From Saccharothrix syringae (GTDB lineage Bacteria; Actinomycetota; Actinomycetes; Mycobacteriales; Pseudonocardiaceae), in the NCBI RefSeq assembly GCF_009498035.1, contig NZ_CP034550.1, forward strand, positions 7,874,001 through 7,938,000: DNA of 64,000 nt, read 5' to 3'. The notes below the pieces were generated by a model. That model made no database searches. It was not told the DNA's origin and worked only from the letters and a program-made list of their open reading frames with translations. Position 1 is the stretch's first letter; every line of letters starts with the position of its first letter. The translations under genes and the position numbers were made by a program. Of this stretch, positions 51,709-64,000 are shown one piece after another.

Positions 51709-51724
51709 GGGTGGAAAGGGGGTC

Positions 51725-52624
51725 TTACGCCAGGCCCTTCAGGAACTCCACCAGCACTGCGTCGAACCGGTCCGGGTTCTCCAGGTGCGGCAGGTGGCTG
51801 GCATCCGGCACTACCTCCAGCCGCGCGCCCGGGATCAGCTCGTGGAACGGCGCGGCCGCCGCCGGGGTGATCTCGTCGTGCTCGCCCCGCACCACCAGCG
51901 TCGGCACCCGCACCGACGCCAGCTCGTCAACCAGCGAGTAGTCCTTGAGCGTCCCCACCACGTGGAACTCGTTGGGGCCGTTCATCGCCCGGTACACCGT
52001 CGGATCCGTCGACAGCTCCATGAACGTCGCCGTCAAATCCCTCGGCAACGGCTGCACCCGGCACACGTGCCGCTGGTAGAACACCCCACTGGCCTCCAGG
52101 TACTCCCGGCTGTCCGTGGTCCCCGCCGCCTCGTGCCGACGCAGCAGCTCGTCCACCCCCGGCGGCAACGTCTTCCGCAGCTCCGCCAGCTCCTCGATCC
52201 ACAACGGGTAGGACGCCGGCGAGTCGGCCACCACCAACCCCACCAACCCCTCCGGCTGCCGAACCGCGTGGGCGGCCGCCAGGACCCCACCCCACGAGTG
52301 CCCGAACAGCACGTACTCGTCGGCGACGTCCAACGCCTCCAGCAGGTTCTCCAGCTCGTCGAGGAACAGCTCCGGCGTCCAGAAGTCCGCCCCCCGGTCA
52401 CGCAGGTGCGTCGACCCGCCGTTGCCCAGCTGGTCGTAGTGCACGACCGGCCACCCGTCCTCCGCCAGCTCCGCCAGCCTCAGCAGGTAGTCGTGCGTGC
52501 TGCCGGGACCGCCGTGCACGACCACCACCGGCGGGCGGCCCTCCCCCAGCTCCCCGGTGACCCGGTACCACGTCTTGTACGGCCCGAAGGGGACCGTCCC
52601 CTTGGCGGTCGGCGTCGGAGCCAT
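51725..52624 (-). CDS. Proline-iminopeptidase-like amidase (VinJ type), cap removal
   Basis: 299 residues from ATG 52624 (MAPTPTAKGTVPFG); an in-frame GTG lies six bases upstream. Peptidase S33 features: HGGPGS (37-42), elbow GHSWGG with Ser110, acid in 'GEHDEITP' and base in 'DASHLPHLE'. In vicenistatin biosynthesis VinJ hydrolyses the terminal alanyl amide of the PKS-bound chain so that the freed beta-amine can attack the thioester. The gene lies 60 bases behind the terminal PKS with its thioesterase, in the same direction, which fits use at the end of assembly. Confidence 0.9.
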   Translation of the reverse strand: MAPTPTAKGTVPFGPYKTWYRVTGELGEGRPPVVVVHGGPGSTHDYLLRLAELAEDGWPVVHYDQLGNGGSTHLRDRGADFWTPELFLDELENLLEALDVADEYVLFGHSWGGVLAAAHAVRQPEGLVGLVVADSPASYPLWIEELAELRKTLPPGVDELLRRHEAAGTTDSREYLEASGVFYQRHVCRVQPLPRDLTATFMELSTDPTVYRAMNGPNEFHVVGTLKDYSLVDELASVRVPTLVVRGEHDEITPAAAAPFHELIPGARLEVVPDASHLPHLENPDRFDAVLVEFLKGLA

Positions 52625-52651
52625 CCGCACCACTTCCCATCCTCGAAAGAA

Positions 52652-52678
52652 GCGGGACCGGCACCACACCGGCCCCGC
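52652..52678 (-). terminator. Hairpin between terminal PKS and amidase
   Basis: GCGGG-A-CCGG pairs with CCGG-C-CCCGC (one mismatch, seven-base loop) just after the PKS stop. Too weak to separate the genes fully; it may attenuate or stabilise the transcript end. Confidence 0.4.
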
Positions 52679-52684
52679 GATCGC

Positions 52685-55600
52685 CTACAGGCCGCGCAGC
52701 CACTCGCGCACGACCACCGAAGTGCTGTCGGCCATCGACTCCATCATCGTGAAGTGGTCGCCGGGCACCTCCACCAACCGGTGCGCGGTCTGCCACACCG
52801 CGCGCCACGAGCCGTCGCCCTCTTCGCCCTCGATCGACTCCTCCGGCCGCACGAACAGCACCGGGGCCGCCAACTGCTCGACCGGGCACTCGGTGAGCAG
52901 CTTGGAGTACCGGCCCATGGCCGCCAGGCGGGCACTGCTGAACTCCCCGAACGACGACTCGCGGGCCAGCAGCGCGTCGAGCATGTGGGTGAAGAACCGC
53001 GTCGTGGTCGCGCCCGTGGTCGGGTAGGTGTCCAGCAGCACGACACCGGCGGGCGCCAGGCCCCGGCTCTCCAGCAGCCCGGCCGCGGCGTGCGCGAACA
53101 GGCCGCCGGACGAGTAGCCGGCCACCGCGTACGGGCCCTGCTCGGCGATCGGGCGGATCGCCTCGGCGAAGTAGTCCACCGCGGCCGCCGCCGTGGCGGG
53201 CAGCAGCTCTCCGCCGTTGAAGCCGGGCGTGGGCAGCACGACCACGTCCAGCTCGTCGCGGAACCGGGCCGCGAAGCGGGCGTACTGCTGCGGCCCGCCC
53301 AGCGCCATCGGCGAGGCGAAGCACACCAGCGTCGGCGCGCCGGGCCCGCGGGTCAGCGCGGTCGGCGCGGGGATCTCCCCGGCACCGGCGGCGTCGTCGA
53401 ACGCGTCCTGCACGTCCGCCGCCGCCGTGATCAGGGCCAGCGCCTGCGCCGGCCGCCCGGCGACCACGGCCTGGCGGAACAGCCCGCCGAGCGTGTCCAC
53501 CGGCGACGCCTCGACGCGCGGCGCGCCCTCGGCGGGCACCGCGGCCAGCTCGGCGCGCAGGTGCGCGGCCAGCCGCTCCGACGTGTCGTGGTCGAACACC
53601 GCGGTGGTGGCCAGCCGCAGCCCGGTCGCCGCGGCCAGCGCGTTGCGCAGCTCCACCGCGGTCAGCGAGTCCAGCCCCAGCTCCAGGAACGCCCGGTCCG
53701 CCTCCACGGCCTCCGGCCCGTCGTAGCCGAGCACGGACGCGGCCGAGGTGCGCACCAGCAGCCGCAGCGCCTCGTCCTGGCCCGCGTCGTCCAGGCCGGC
53801 CAACCTGCGGCGCAGCGCGGCCGGGTCCTGGGCGGCACCCGCGCCGGCGACCCGCCTCGCGGCGGGCACCAGGCCGTTGAGCACCGGCGGCACCTGGCCG
53901 ACGACCGCGCCCTTGAGGTCGAGCGCGACCGGGGCCACCACGGCGTCCGGCAGCGCGCACGCCGCGTCGAACAGGGCCAGGCCCTCGGCCTCGGCCAGCG
54001 GCCGCACGCCGCCGCGCGCCATGCGGCCCCGACCGGTCTCGCCGAGCCCGCCGGTCATCGCGCTGTCCGCGGCCCACAGGCCCCAGGCCAGCGACTGCGC
54101 GGGCAGGCCCGCCGCCCGGCGGTGCGCCGCGAGGGCGTCGAGGAACGCGTTGGCCGCCGCGTAGTTCGCCTGGCCCGCGCCGCCCAGCAGGCCGGCCGCG
54201 GAGGAGAACACCACGAACGCGGTCAGCTCCGACGTCAGCTCGTGCAGGTTGAGCACCGCGTCGACCTTGGGCCGCAGCACGGCGTCCACCCGCTCGGGCG
54301 TCAGCGAGGCCAGCACGCCGTCGTCCAGGACGCCCGCGGTGTGCACGACCGCGGTCACCGGGTGGGCGGCCAGCAGCGCGGCCACCGCGTCCCGGTCGGC
54401 CACGTCGCACGCGGCCACCTCGGCACGCGCGCCCAGCCCGGTCAGCTCGGCCACCAGCTCCGCCGCGCCGTCGGCCGCCGCGCCGCGCCTGCTGACCAGC
54501 AGCAGGTCGCGCACGCCGTGCCCGGTGACGAGGTGGCGGGCCACCAGGGTGCCGAGCGCGCCGGTGGCGCCGGTGACCAGCACCCGGCCGTCGGGGCCGA
54601 ACGCGCTGCCCGGCCGCGCGCCGTCGACCGCGCCCACCCGGGCCAGCCGCGCCGCGCGCACCCGGCCCTCCCGCACGACCACCTGCGGTTCGCCGCTCGC
54701 CAGCACCGCCGCGAGCGCCTGCGCCGACTCGTCGTGCCCGTCCAGGTCCACCAGCACGACCCGGTCCGGGTTCTCCGACTGCGCCGACCGCACCAGGCCC
54801 CAGGCGACCGCCGAGGCCGGGTCGTCGCCGTCCTGCGCGCCGCGGGTCAGCACGACCAGCTTGGCCGTGCCGTAACGCTCCTCGGCCAGCCAGGTCCGCA
54901 CCACGCCCAGCACCCGGTGCGCGATCGCGTGCACGGTGGCCGCGTCGAGCACCCCGGTGGGCGCGACCTGGACCAGCGCGACCTCCGGGGCCCCGTCGAC
55001 CAGGGTCTGCCCGAGCGCGGTGAGGTCGGCGTGCGCCTCGACCGCGTACCCGGCGGTCTTGAGCACCGCGCCGATCCGCAGGTCGTCCGCGCCGACCAGG
55101 GCCCAGCGGCCGGTGACCGGCGCGGCGGGCGCGGCGACCGGCACCCACTCCGGGGTGTAGAGCGAGTCCGCGCGCCGCGAGGGCTGACCGGCGAACGGCC
55201 GCAGCGACAGCGACCGCACGGTCGCCACCGGCAGGCCGTTGAGGTCGGCCAGGTCGAGCGACGCCTCGTCGCGGCCGTCGCGCACCACCCGGACCCGCAG
55301 CCCGGGCGCGCCCGCGGCGTGCAGGGCGACCCCGCTCCAGGTGAACGGCACGGCCGGCGGCTCGTCGGCGCCCCGGTCCAGGCCGATGGCCTGCACGGCG
55401 GCGTCGAGCGCGGCCGGGTGCACCCCGAACCGGCGGGCGTCGGCCGCCGCGTCCTCGGGCAGCACGACCTCGGCGAACAGCTCGCCGTCGCGCCGCCAGG
55501 CCCGGCGCAGGCCCTGGAACACCGGCCCGTAGTGCAGGCCCGCGTCCGCCATCTGCTCGTACAGGTCGTCGAACTCCAGCTCCACCGCGCCGGCGGGCGG

Positions 55601-58600
55601 CCACTCGGTCAGCTCCACGCCGGCCGCCCCGTCACCCCGGGCGAGCACGCCCGCAGCGTGCCTGGTCCACGGCGCGTCGTCGTCGGCGTCCCGCTCCCGG
55701 CCGTAGACCGCGACCGCCCGGTTGCCCGCGCCGTCCGGCGCGGACACCGAGACCTGCACGCTCACGTCGTCGTCCTCGGGCAGCAGCAGCGGCGCGTGGA
55801 TGGTCAGCTCCTCCAGCACGCCGCACCCGGCGCGCTCGCCGGCCCGCAGGGCCAGTTCCACCAGGCCGGAGCCGGGGAACACCACCACGCCGCCCAGGTC
55901 GTGGTCGAGCAGCCACGGGTGGGTGTGCCGGGACAGCGAACCGGTGAGCAGCAGGCCGTCGGTGTCGGGCAGCGTGGTCGCGGCGACCAGCAGCGGGTGC
56001 CCGTCCGCGCGCAGGCCCGCCGAGGACACGTCGCCCGCCTCGGTCGAGGCGTCCATCCAGTACCGCCGCCGCTGGAACGCGTAGGTCGGCAGGTCCACCC
56101 GCCCGGCGCCGCGGCCGGCGAAGAACGCGGCCCAGTCCACGGCCGCGCCGGCCACGTGCAGCTGCGCCACCGCGAGCACCGCGGTCGGCGCCTCGTCGCG
56201 GCCCTTGCGCTGCGCGGCCACCAGCGTGCCGTCCACCTGCGCCATGCCGGTGAGCACGCCGTCGGGGCCGACCTCCAGGAACCGCGTGGCACCGCGCCCG
56301 GCCAGCTCGCGCACGCCGTCGTGGAACCGCACCGCCTGCCGCACGTGCCGCACCCAGTAGTCCGCGGTCACCAGGTCCCCGCCCTCGGCGAGCACACCGG
56401 TCACCGTCGACACGACCGGCAGCCGCGGCACCCGGTACTCGATGCCCGCGGCGACCGCGCGGAACTCGTCGAGCATCGGCTCCATCAGCGGCGAGTGGAA
56501 CGCGTGCGAGACCTGCAACCGCTTGGTGCGACGGCCTGCCAGCTTCGCCGCCACCTCGTCCACCGCGTCCGCCGCACCCGACACGACCACGGCCGTGGGC
56601 CCGTTCACCGCCGCCAGACCGACCCGGTCGTCCAGGAACGGCAGCACCTCGTCCTCGGTCGCCTCCACCGCGAGCATCGCGCCACCAGCCGGCAGCGCCT
56701 GCATCAACCGACCACGCGCGGCCACCAGCTTGCAACCGTCCTCCAACGAGAACACGCCCGCCACGTGAGCCGCCGCGATCTCACCAATCGAGTGACCCGC
56801 CAGGAAGTCCGGCTTCACACCCCAGGACTCCAGCAACCGGAACAACGCCACCTCGAAGGCGAACAACGCCGGCTGGCTGAACCCCGTCTGGTTCAACAAC
56901 TCCTGGTCATCACCAAAAACGACCTCGCGCAACGGCAGGTCGAAGTACGAGCACGCCTCGTCGAACGCCTCCCGGAACACCGGGAACGCCGCCCGCAGCT
57001 CGCGGCCCATGCCGACCCGCTGCGAACCCTGCCCGGTGAACAGGAACGCCAGCTTGCCCGGCGTCGCCCTGCCCCGCACCGCGCCGTTGCGCACCACGTC
57101 GTCGGCGAGGTCGCGCAGCCCGGCCAGCAGCTCCTCGCGGGAGGACCCGACCACCGCCGCCCGGTGCTCCAGCGCGGACCGCCCGGTCGCGGCGACCCGC
57201 GCCACGCCCGCCGGGTCGTGCTCACCGGCGGCCAGGAACCCGGCCACCCGCGCGGCCTGCGCCCGCAGGCCGTCGGCGGACCGCGCGGACACCACCAGGG
57301 CCACCGGCCCGTCCGAGGACCCCGGGGGCACCGGGGCCGCCGGCGCGTCGGGCGCCTGCTCGATGATCGTGTGCGCGTTGGTGCCGCTGATGCCGAACGA
57401 CGACACACCGGCCCGCCGGGGACGCCCGGTCTCCGGCCACGGCACCGACTCGGTCAGCAGCGAGACCCGCCCCGCGCTCCAGTCCACGTGCCGCGACGGC
57501 TCGTCCACGTGCAGCGTCCTGGGCAGGACGCCGTTGCGCATCGCCATGACCATCTTGATCACACCGGCGACACCGGCCGCGGCCTGCGTGTGGCCCATGT
57601 TGGACTTGATCGACCCGAGCCACAGCGGCTCGTCGCGGTCCTGCCCGTAGGTGGCCAGCAGCGCCTGCGCCTCGATCGGGTCGCCCAGCGTCGTGCCGGT
57701 GCCGTGCGCCTCGACCGCGTCCACGTCGGACGGGCGCAGGCCCGCGTTCGCCAGCGCCTGCCGGATCACCCGCTGCTGCGACGGGCCGTTCGGCGCGGTC
57801 AAACCGTTCGACGCGCCGTCCTGGTTCACCGCCGAGCCCCGCACCACGGCCAGCACCTCGTGCCCGTTGCGGCGCGCGTCGGACAGCCGCTCCAGCACCA
57901 GCACGCCCACGCCCTCGCCCCAGCCGGTGCCGTCGGCGCCCTCGGAGAACGACTTGCAGCGCCCGTCGGGCGACAGCCCGCCCTGGCGGCTGAACTCCAC
58001 GAACGTCTCGGGCGTCGCCATCACCGTGACACCGCCGACCAGCGCCAGGCCGCACTCGCCGGAGCGCAGCGCCTGCGCCGCCAGGTGCAGCGCCACCAGC
58101 GACGACGAGCACGCCGTGTCGACGGTGACCGCCGGTCCCTCCAGGCCGAAGGTGTAGGCGACCCGGCCGGACACCACGCTGCCCGCGTTGTGGCTGGTGA
58201 TGTAGTCGTGGTACATCGTGCCGGCGAACACGCCGGTCGAGCTGCCGCGCAGCGAGGCCGGGTCGATGCCCGCCCGCTCGAACGCCTCCCACACCGTCTC
58301 CAGCAGCACCCGCTGCTGCGGGTCGAGCAGCACCGCCTCGCGCGGCGAGACGCCGAAGAACTCCGCGTCGAACTCGGCCGCGTCGGGCAGGAAGCCGCCC
58401 CGGTCCACGTAGGTGGTGTCGGGCCGGGTGCGGGTGGGGTCGTAGAGGCGCCGGACGTCCCAGCCGCGGTCGGTCGGGAACCCGCCGATCGCGTCGCCGC
58501 CCTCGGCCACCAGCCGCCACAGGTCCTCCGGCGACCGCACGTCACCGGGGTAGCGGCAGGCCATGCCGACGATGACCACCGGGTCGTCGTCCACCGGGGC

Positions 58601-61600
58601 ACCGGTCTTCGCGGCCACCACGACGTCGTCGCGGGAGCCGGTCAGCTCGCGGTGCACGTGCTCGGCCAGCGCCAGCGGCGTCGGGTGGTCGAACACCAGG
58701 GTCGCGGGCAGCCGCAGGCCGGTGGCGGTGCCCAGGGCGTTGCGGAACTCGACCGCGGTCAGCGAGTCGAAACCCAGGTCGGAGAACGCGCGGTTCGGGT
58801 CGACCGCGGCGGACGTGGCGTGGCCCAGCACGGCCGCGATGTGGCCGGTGACCAGCTCCAGCGCCGCCTCGCGCGCCTCGGCGTCGGGCAGCGCGGCCAG
58901 CCGGTCGCCGAGCCCGCCCGCGGCCACGGCCCTCGCCGCGGACCGGCGCACCGGGCCGACCAGCCCGCGCAGCAGCGGCGCCAGGGCGTCGCCCTGCTCG
59001 CGCAGCCCCGCCGGGTCGAGCCTGGCGGGCACGACCAGCGCCCGGTCCGCGGCCAGCGCCGCGTCGAACAGCGCCAGGCCGTCCCGCTCGGTCAGCGGCA
59101 GCACGCCGCCGCGCGACAGGCGGGCCAGGTCGTCCGCGCCCAGCGCGGCGGTCATCGCGCTGTCGTCCAGGCCCCACAGGCCCCACGCCATCGAGGTGGC
59201 GGGCAGGCCGGCGGCCCGGCGGTGCGCGGCGAGCGCGTCCAGGTAGGCGTTGGCGGCGGCGTAGTTGCCCTGGCCGGGCGCGCCCAGCACGCCGGACAGG
59301 GACGAGAACACCACGAACGCCGTCAGGTCGGACGTGAGCCGGTGCAGGTTCCACGCGGCGTCGACCTTGGGCCGCAGCACGGCGTCCACCCGCTCGGGGG
59401 TGAGCGCGGTGACCACGCCGTCGTCCAGCACGCCGGCCACGTGCACGACCGCGGACACGTCCACGCCCGCCAGCACCGCGGCCAACGCGTCGCGGTCGGC
59501 GGTGTCACACGCCACCAGCGACACCCGCGCCCCGGCCGACTCCAGCTCGGCCACCAGCTCGACAGCACCCTCGGCCGCCGGACCACGACGGCTGAGCAGC
59601 AGCAGGTCCCGCACACCCCGCTCCACCACCAGGTGCCGCGACACGACCCGGCCCAGCGCACCGGTCGCGCCGGTCACCACCACGGCGCCGTCGCCGAAGC
59701 CGGGGTCGACCGCGCCACCGCCGGCCATCCGCGCGGCGCGGGCCGCGTGCGCGACCCCGCCGCGGAAGGCCACCTGGGGCTCACCGGAGGCCAGCGCGCC
59801 CGCCAGCACCCGGTCCAGCTCGTCGTCGGGACCCAGGTCGACCAGCAGGAACAGGTCGGGGTTCTCGGCCTGCGCGGACCGCACCAGGCCCCACACGGCC
59901 GCGCCGACCAGGTCGGGCACGCCCTCGTCGCCCACCGGCACCGCGCCGCGGGTCACCACGACCAGGTGCGAGGCGGCGAAGCGGTCCTCGGCCAGCCAGG
60001 TCTGGAGCACGGCCAGCACCCGGTGCAGCTCGCCGTGCACCGCGGCCGGGTCCGTGCCCGCCTCCACCGGCAGCACGACCACCGCGGGCGCGTCGCCGTC
60101 GGCGAGCGAGTCCCAGTCCGCCCAGGCGACCGGGTCGGCCGCCGGGACCTCCAGCGCGGTCCAGTCCACCCGGTACAGCGGGTCGCGGCGCACCGCCGGC
60201 TGCCCGGTGCCCACCGGCCGCAGCACCAGCGACCCGGCGGTCAGCACCGGGGCACCGGCCGGGTCGGCCAGGTCCACCCGCACGCCACCGCCGGCGGGCG
60301 CGATCCGCACCCGCACCGCCGAGGCGCCCGTGGCGTGCACGCGCACCCCGCCCCACGCGAACGGCAGCGCGGCCTCCCGGCCGGCGCCGTCGCCCAGCGC
60401 GATGGCGTGCAGGGCCGCGTCGACCAGGGCCGGGTGCACCTCGAACCCGTCGACCTCCACCTCCTCGGGCAGCGCGACCTCGGCGAACACCTCGTCGCCG
60501 CGCCGCCAGGCCGCCTGGAGGCCCTGGAACGCCGGGCCGTAGCCCAGGCCCGCGCCGGCGAAGCCGTCGTAGACGCCGTCGAGGGCGATCGGCTCCGCCC
60601 CGGCGGGCGGCCACTCGGTGAGCGCCGCGCCCGCGACCGCGCCCGGCACCAGCACGCCGGTGGCGTGGCCGGTCCACGGCTCGCCGCCGGCCGCGTCGTC
60701 GCGCGAGTGCACCGCCACGGCCCGCCGGCCGCTCGCGTCCGGCGCGGCGACGGTCACCTGCACCTGCACCGCGCCCTGCTCCGGGAGCACCAGCGGCGCC
60801 GCCAGGGTCAGCTCCTCCACCACGTCGCAGCCGAGGTCCGCGCCGACCCGGGCGGCCAGCTCCACGAAGCCGGTGCCGGGGAACAGCACCGCGCCGCCGA
60901 CGCGGTGGTCGGCCAGCCACGGGTGGGTGCGCAGCGACACCCGGCCGGTGAACACCGCGGCCTCGGAGTCGGCCGGCTTGAGCACCGCGCCCAGCAGCGG
61001 GTGGTCGGTGGCGTCCATGCCCGCGCCGACCGGCTCCCCGACCACGGCCGGGTCGTCCATCCAGAAGCGCTCGTGCTGGAACGCGTAGGTCGGCAGCTCC
61101 ACCCGCCGCGCCCCGCGCCCGGCGAAGAACGCGGCCGGGTCGAGCGGGAGGCCGTGGGCGAACACCCGGCCGACCGCGGTGGCCAGCGCGGCGGTCTCGG
61201 TGCGGTCGCGGCGCTGCGCGGCGACGAGCACGGCCGAGTCGACCGACTCCTGCGCCATGCCGGTCAGCACGCCGTCCGGCCCGACCTCGACGAACCGCGA
61301 CACCCCGCGCCCGGCCAGCTCGCGCACGGCGTCGGCGAACCGCACGGCCTGCCGCACGTGCCGCACCCAGTAGTCCGCGGTCACCAGGTCGCCGCCCTCG
61401 GCGAGCACGCCCGTGACGGTGGAGACGACCGACGCGGCCGGCACCCGGTACTCGATCTCCGCCGCGACCGCGCGGAACTCGTCGAGCATCGGCTCCATCA
61501 GCGGCGAGTGGAACGCGTGCGACACGCGCAAACGCTTGGTACGACGGCCTTCCAGCTTCGCCGCCACCTCGTCGACGGCCTCCGCGTCACCGGACAGCAC

Positions 61601-64000
61601 CACGGACGTCGGCCCGTTGACCGCCGCGAGCCCGACCCGGTCGTTCAGGAAAGGCAGAACCTCTTCTTCCGTCGCCTGCACGGCCAGCATCGCGCCACCA
61701 CTCGGCAGCGCCTGCATCAGCCGACCACGCGCCGCGACCAGCTTGCAGCCGTCCTCCAACGAGAACACGCCCGCCACGTGCGCGGCGGCGATCTCACCGA
61801 TGGAGTGCCCGGCCAGGAAGTCCGGCTTGATCCCCCACGACTCCAGCAACCGGAACAACGCCACCTCAAAGGCGAACAGCGCCGGCTGGCTGAACCCGGT
61901 CTGGTTCAACAACTCCTGGTCGTCACCGAACACGACCTCGCGCAGCGGCCGGTCCAGCAGGGCGTCGAAGTGCGCGCACACCTCGTCGAACGCCGCCCGG
62001 AACACCGGGTAGGCGGCCGACAGCTCCCGCCCCATGCCGACCCGCTGCGAACCCTGACCGGTGAACAGGAACGCGACCTTGCCCTGCCCGGCCACCCCGC
62101 GCACCACCGCCGGCGAGGCGACCCCGTCGGCCAGCGCCCGCAGCCCGGCCACCAGCTCGTCGCGGGTGTCCCCGACCACGGCCGCGCGGTGCTCCAGCCC
62201 GGACCGCTGGGTCGCCAGCGACCAGGCCAGGTCACCCGCGTCCACCCCGCTCTCCACCAGCGGCAGCAGCTTGCGCGCCTGCGCCGGGAGGGCGCCCTCG
62301 GTGCGGGCGGAGAGCACCCACGGCGCGGTGGCGGTCACGGTGACCGGCTCGGCCCGCTCGACCCGCTCGGGCGCCTGCTCCAGCACCACGTGCGAGTTGG
62401 TGCCACTGATGCCGAACGAGGACACGCCCGCCCGCCGGGGACGCCCGGTGCCCGGCCACTCGCGGGCCTCGGTGGCCAGCTCGACGTGCCCGGCCTCCCA
62501 GTCCACGTGCGAGGAGGGCGCGTCGACGTGCAGCGTCCTGGGGATGACGCCGTGCCGCATCGCCATGACGACCTTGATCACGCCCGCGACGCCCGCGGCG
62601 GCCTGCGTGTGGCCCAGGTTCGACTTGATCGAGCCCAGCCACAGCGGCTCCTCGCGGTCCTGCCCGTAGGTGGCCAGCAGCGCCTGCGCCTCGATCGGGT
62701 CGCCCAGGCGGGTGCCCGTGCCGTGCGCCTCCACCAGGTCCACGTCGGACGGGCGCAGGCCCGCGTTGGCCAGGGCCTGCCGGATCACCCGCTGCTGCGA
62801 CGGGCCGTTCGGCGCCGTCAAACCGTTCGACGCGCCGTCCTGGTTGACCGCCGAACCGCGCACCAGCGCCAGCACCGGGTGCCCGTTGCGGCGCGCGTCG
62901 GACAGGCGCTCCAGCACCAGCACGCCCACGCCCTCGCCCCAGCCGGTGCCGTCGGCGGCGTCCGCGAACGGCTTGCAGCGGCCGTCCGGGGCCAGCCCGC
63001 GCTGGCGGGAGAACTCCACGAACGTCTCGGGCGTGGCCATCACGGTCACGCCGCCGGCCAGCGCCAGCGAGCACTCCCCCGAGCGCAGCGCCTGCGCGGC
63101 CAGGTGGATCGCCACCAGGGAGGAGGAGCACGCGGTGTCCACCGACACCGCCGGGCCCTCGAAGCCGAACGTGTAGGACACCCGGCCGGACACCACGCCG
63201 CCGGAGCTGTGGCCGGTCACGTAGTCGTGGTACATCACGCCCGCGAACACGCCGGTCGGGCTGCCCTTCAGCGCGGCCGGGTCGATGCCGCCGCGCTCGA
63301 ACGCCTCCCAGGACGCCTCCAGCAGCAGCCGCTGCTGCGGGTCCATGATCACCGCCTCGCGCGGCGAGATGCCGAAGAAACCGGGGTCGAACAGCGCGGC
63401 GTCGTCGAGGAAACCGCCCTCGGCCACGTAGGTGGTGTCGGGGCGCAGCGACTCGGGGTCGTGCAGCCTCGCCACGTTCCAGCCGCGGTCGACCGGGAAC
63501 GCGCCGATGGCGTCGCCGCCGTCGGCCAGCAGCCGCCACAGGTCCTCCGGCGACCGCACCCCGCCGGGGTAGCGGCAGGCCATGGCCACGATCGCGATCG
63601 GGTCGTCGTCGGCGCGCTTGGCCGCCACGACCGCTTCGACCACGTCCGCGGCACCGGACAGCTCGGTCACCAGGTGCTCGACCAGCACCAGCGGTGTCGG
63701 GTAGTCGAACACCAGCGTCGCGGGCAGCCGCAGGCCGGTCGCGGCGTTGAGGCCGTTGCGCAGCTCCACCGCGGTCAGCGAGTCGAAGCCCAGGTCGGAG
63801 AACGCGCGGGCCGGGTCGACCGCGTCCGGCGAGCCGTGCCCGAGCACGGCCGCGACCCTGGCGCGCACCAGGGTGAGCACCTCGGCGTGCCGCTCCTCGG
63901 CGGACAGCCCGGCCAGCCGCCGGGCCAGCTCGGAGGTGTCGGCCACGGCCGCACCCGCCGCGGCGGCGCGCCTGGCCGGGCGGCGGACCAGGCCGTCGAA
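52685..64000 (-). CDS. Terminal type I PKS, C-terminal part: ACP, two modules, thioesterase (5' end off window)
   Basis: The frame is open to the right edge. KR-tail sequence ([12 protein letters not shown]) precedes the first visible GTG at 63946, so that is not the start. Approximate order: end of a KR; ACP (63.9-63.7 kb); penultimate module KS (63.6), AT (62.1-61.1, HAFH, malonyl), DH ([10 protein letters not shown]), KR (VLDDG, B-type) and ACP (58.8); last module KS (58.6), AT (57.0-56.1, HAFH, malonyl), DH ([15 protein letters not shown]), KR (VLDDG) and ACP (53.7). A thioesterase follows (53.4-52.7) with GYSSGG, a 'LLDTYP' acid and GDHF. Both modules reduce to an alkene, so a dienoyl thioester is offered to the thioesterase, which should close a macrolactam on the starter's amine. 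There is no ER. Confidence 0.95.
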   Translation of the reverse strand, partial: FDGLVRRPARRAAAAGAAVADTSELARRLAGLSAEERHAEVLTLVRARVAAVLGHGSPDAVDPARAFSDLGFDSLTAVELRNGLNAATGLRLPATLVFDYPTPLVLVEHLVTELSGAADVVEAVVAAKRADDDPIAIVAMACRYPGGVRSPEDLWRLLADGGDAIGAFPVDRGWNVARLHDPESLRPDTTYVAEGGFLDDAALFDPGFFGISPREAVIMDPQQRLLLEASWEAFERGGIDPAALKGSPTGVFAGVMYHDYVTGHSSGGVVSGRVSYTFGFEGPAVSVDTACSSSLVAIHLAAQALRSGECSLALAGGVTVMATPETFVEFSRQRGLAPDGRCKPFADAADGTGWGEGVGVLVLERLSDARRNGHPVLALVRGSAVNQDGASNGLTAPNGPSQQRVIRQALANAGLRPSDVDLVEAHGTGTRLGDPIEAQALLATYGQDREEPLWLGSIKSNLGHTQAAAGVAGVIKVVMAMRHGVIPRTLHVDAPSSHVDWEAGHVELATEAREWPGTGRPRRAGVSSFGISGTNSHVVLEQAPERVERAEPVTVTATAPWVLSARTEGALPAQARKLLPLVESGVDAGDLAWSLATQRSGLEHRAAVVGDTRDELVAGLRALADGVASPAVVRGVAGQGKVAFLFTGQGSQRVGMGRELSAAYPVFRAAFDEVCAHFDALLDRPLREVVFGDDQELLNQTGFSQPALFAFEVALFRLLESWGIKPDFLAGHSIGEIAAAHVAGVFSLEDGCKLVAARGRLMQALPSGGAMLAVQATEEEVLPFLNDRVGLAAVNGPTSVVLSGDAEAVDEVAAKLEGRRTKRLRVSHAFHSPLMEPMLDEFRAVAAEIEYRVPAASVVSTVTGVLAEGGDLVTADYWVRHVRQAVRFADAVRELAGRGVSRFVEVGPDGVLTGMAQESVDSAVLVAAQRRDRTETAALATAVGRVFAHGLPLDPAAFFAGRGARRVELPTYAFQHERFWMDDPAVVGEPVGAGMDATDHPLLGAVLKPADSEAAVFTGRVSLRTHPWLADHRVGGAVLFPGTGFVELAARVGADLGCDVVEELTLAAPLVLPEQGAVQVQVTVAAPDASGRRAVAVHSRDDAAGGEPWTGHATGVLVPGAVAGAALTEWPPAGAEPIALDGVYDGFAGAGLGYGPAFQGLQAAWRRGDEVFAEVALPEEVEVDGFEVHPALVDAALHAIALGDGAGREAALPFAWGGVRVHATGASAVRVRIAPAGGGVRVDLADPAGAPVLTAGSLVLRPVGTGQPAVRRDPLYRVDWTALEVPAADPVAWADWDSLADGDAPAVVVLPVEAGTDPAAVHGELHRVLAVLQTWLAEDRFAASHLVVVTRGAVPVGDEGVPDLVGAAVWGLVRSAQAENPDLFLLVDLGPDDELDRVLAGALASGEPQVAFRGGVAHAARAARMAGGGAVDPGFGDGAVVVTGATGALGRVVSRHLVVERGVRDLLLLSRRGPAAEGAVELVAELESAGARVSLVACDTADRDALAAVLAGVDVSAVVHVAGVLDDGVVTALTPERVDAVLRPKVDAAWNLHRLTSDLTAFVVFSSLSGVLGAPGQGNYAAANAYLDALAAHRRAAGLPATSMAWGLWGLDDSAMTAALGADDLARLSRGGVLPLTERDGLALFDAALAADRALVVPARLDPAGLREQGDALAPLLRGLVGPVRRSAARAVAAGGLGDRLAALPDAEAREAALELVTGHIAAVLGHATSAAVDPNRAFSDLGFDSLTAVEFRNALGTATGLRLPATLVFDHPTPLALAEHVHRELTGSRDDVVVAAKTGAPVDDDPVVIVGMACRYPGDVRSPEDLWRLVAEGGDAIGGFPTDRGWDVRRLYDPTRTRPDTTYVDRGGFLPDAAEFDAEFFGVSPREAVLLDPQQRVLLETVWEAFERAGIDPASLRGSSTGVFAGTMYHDYITSHNAGSVVSGRVAYTFGLEGPAVTVDTACSSSLVALHLAAQALRSGECGLALVGGVTVMATPETFVEFSRQGGLSPDGRCKSFSEGADGTGWGEGVGVLVLERLSDARRNGHEVLAVVRGSAVNQDGASNGLTAPNGPSQQRVIRQALANAGLRPSDVDAVEAHGTGTTLGDPIEAQALLATYGQDRDEPLWLGSIKSNMGHTQAAAGVAGVIKMVMAMRNGVLPRTLHVDEPSRHVDWSAGRVSLLTESVPWPETGRPRRAGVSSFGISGTNAHTIIEQAPDAPAAPVPPGSSDGPVALVVSARSADGLRAQAARVAGFLAAGEHDPAGVARVAATGRSALEHRAAVVGSSREELLAGLRDLADDVVRNGAVRGRATPGKLAFLFTGQGSQRVGMGRELRAAFPVFREAFDEACSYFDLPLREVVFGDDQELLNQTGFSQPALFAFEVALFRLLESWGVKPDFLAGHSIGEIAAAHVAGVFSLEDGCKLVAARGRLMQALPAGGAMLAVEATEDEVLPFLDDRVGLAAVNGPTAVVVSGAADAVDEVAAKLAGRRTKRLQVSHAFHSPLMEPMLDEFRAVAAGIEYRVPRLPVVSTVTGVLAEGGDLVTADYWVRHVRQAVRFHDGVRELAGRGATRFLEVGPDGVLTGMAQVDGTLVAAQRKGRDEAPTAVLAVAQLHVAGAAVDWAAFFAGRGAGRVDLPTYAFQRRRYWMDASTEAGDVSSAGLRADGHPLLVAATTLPDTDGLLLTGSLSRHTHPWLLDHDLGGVVVFPGSGLVELALRAGERAGCGVLEELTIHAPLLLPEDDDVSVQVSVSAPDGAGNRAVAVYGRERDADDDAPWTRHAAGVLARGDGAAGVELTEWPPAGAVELEFDDLYEQMADAGLHYGPVFQGLRRAWRRDGELFAEVVLPEDAAADARRFGVHPAALDAAVQAIGLDRGADEPPAVPFTWSGVALHAAGAPGLRVRVVRDGRDEASLDLADLNGLPVATVRSLSLRPFAGQPSRRADSLYTPEWVPVAAPAAPVTGRWALVGADDLRIGAVLKTAGYAVEAHADLTALGQTLVDGAPEVALVQVAPTGVLDAATVHAIAHRVLGVVRTWLAEERYGTAKLVVLTRGAQDGDDPASAVAWGLVRSAQSENPDRVVLVDLDGHDESAQALAAVLASGEPQVVVREGRVRAARLARVGAVDGARPGSAFGPDGRVLVTGATGALGTLVARHLVTGHGVRDLLLVSRRGAAADGAAELVAELTGLGARAEVAACDVADRDAVAALLAAHPVTAVVHTAGVLDDGVLASLTPERVDAVLRPKVDAVLNLHELTSELTAFVVFSSAAGLLGGAGQANYAAANAFLDALAAHRRAAGLPAQSLAWGLWAADSAMTGGLGETGRGRMARGGVRPLAEAEGLALFDAACALPDAVVAPVALDLKGAVVGQVPPVLNGLVPAARRVAGAGAAQDPAALRRRLAGLDDAGQDEALRLLVRTSAASVLGYDGPEAVEADRAFLELGLDSLTAVELRNALAAATGLRLATTAVFDHDTSERLAAHLRAELAAVPAEGAPRVEASPVDTLGGLFRQAVVAGRPAQALALITAAADVQDAFDDAAGAGEIPAPTALTRGPGAPTLVCFASPMALGGPQQYARFAARFRDELDVVVLPTPGFNGGELLPATAAAAVDYFAEAIRPIAEQGPYAVAGYSSGGLFAHAAAGLLESRGLAPAGVVLLDTYPTTGATTTRFFTHMLDALLARESSFGEFSSARLAAMGRYSKLLTECPVEQLAAPVLFVRPEESIEGEEGDGSWRAVWQTAHRLVEVPGDHFTMMESMADSTSVVVREWLRGL

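Larger units (their letters stand above)
50976..51724. other. Repeat-rich noncoding block
   Basis: About 750 bases with no credible gene. In order: a 19-bp palindrome; a purine-rich, G-rich stretch (51030-51310) built of GGGCTGAGG/GCCGGGACTGAG-like units; a mixed segment; 29 tandem degenerate pentamers (51427-51571); and two further palindrome copies close to the amidase gene. Open frames across it reflect the repeats (long Gly/Ala/Pro/Arg runs) and have no protein-like composition. Confidence 0.7.

Noticed and set aside
54900..56000. Last-module DH suspected inactive because DxxxH reads DAAVQ
   Set aside because: Gln is an accepted residue at this position (DxxxQ/H) and the HxxxGxxxxP motif is intact.

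Overview
This window is high-GC actinomycete DNA (GC-rich third codon positions, many GTG starts, long G+C hairpins between genes). A Pseudonocardiales host (Saccharothrix/Actinosynnema/Lentzea type) is my guess from gene content only. The main content is most of one arm of a modular type I polyketide cluster for a macrolactam started from a beta-amino acid. The cluster starts at about 13.4 kb and runs off the right edge.

Left flank (1-13 kb), probably chromosomal background: a secreted DNRLRE-type protein cut by the left edge; a YihY-like membrane protein followed by a STAND-type NTPase with tandem helical repeats; a small heat-shock protein behind a HAIR-like operator; a secreted CBM2 protein; the wreck of a TPR-containing gene; a NarL-type two-component system; and a MacB-type ABC exporter operon convergent with it, separated by two strong back-to-back hairpins.

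Cluster core (13.4-39.5 kb): a LAL (large LuxR) regulator with a TTA codon at position 13, then a giant PKS of about 7,075 aa (loading ACP plus four KS-AT-DH-KR-ACP modules, extenders read as malonyl, methylmalonyl, methylmalonyl, malonyl), then a P450 and ferredoxin with overlapping ends. All are on the minus strand.

Starter-unit genes (40.0-45.1 kb, plus strand): four tightly coupled genes, namely a radical SAM aminomutase of the KamA family, a fold-type I PLP enzyme, a discrete acyltransferase (VinK type) and an adenylation enzyme (VinM type). The rest of this cassette lies at 48.8-52.6 kb: a second adenylation enzyme (VinN type), a free-standing ACP (VinL type) and a proline-iminopeptidase-like amidase (VinJ type). 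In the vicenistatin and incednine pathways such genes load a beta-amino acid on an ACP, cap it with an amino acid, pass the dipeptide to the loading ACP of the first PKS, and remove the cap before macrolactam closure. A KamA-family mutase points to beta-glutamate and a 3-aminobutyrate-type starter, as in incednine.

Between the two halves of the cassette sit genes with no obvious pathway role (secreted S1 protease, alpha/beta hydrolase, GntR regulator, decayed GntR-partner gene). At 51.0-51.7 kb lies a noncoding block with three copies of a 19-bp palindrome and 29 degenerate pentamers. The right end (52.7-64 kb) is the C-terminal part of the terminal PKS: two full malonyl KS-AT-DH-KR-ACP modules and a thioesterase. 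The middle PKS genes, and any tailoring genes, must lie beyond 64 kb.
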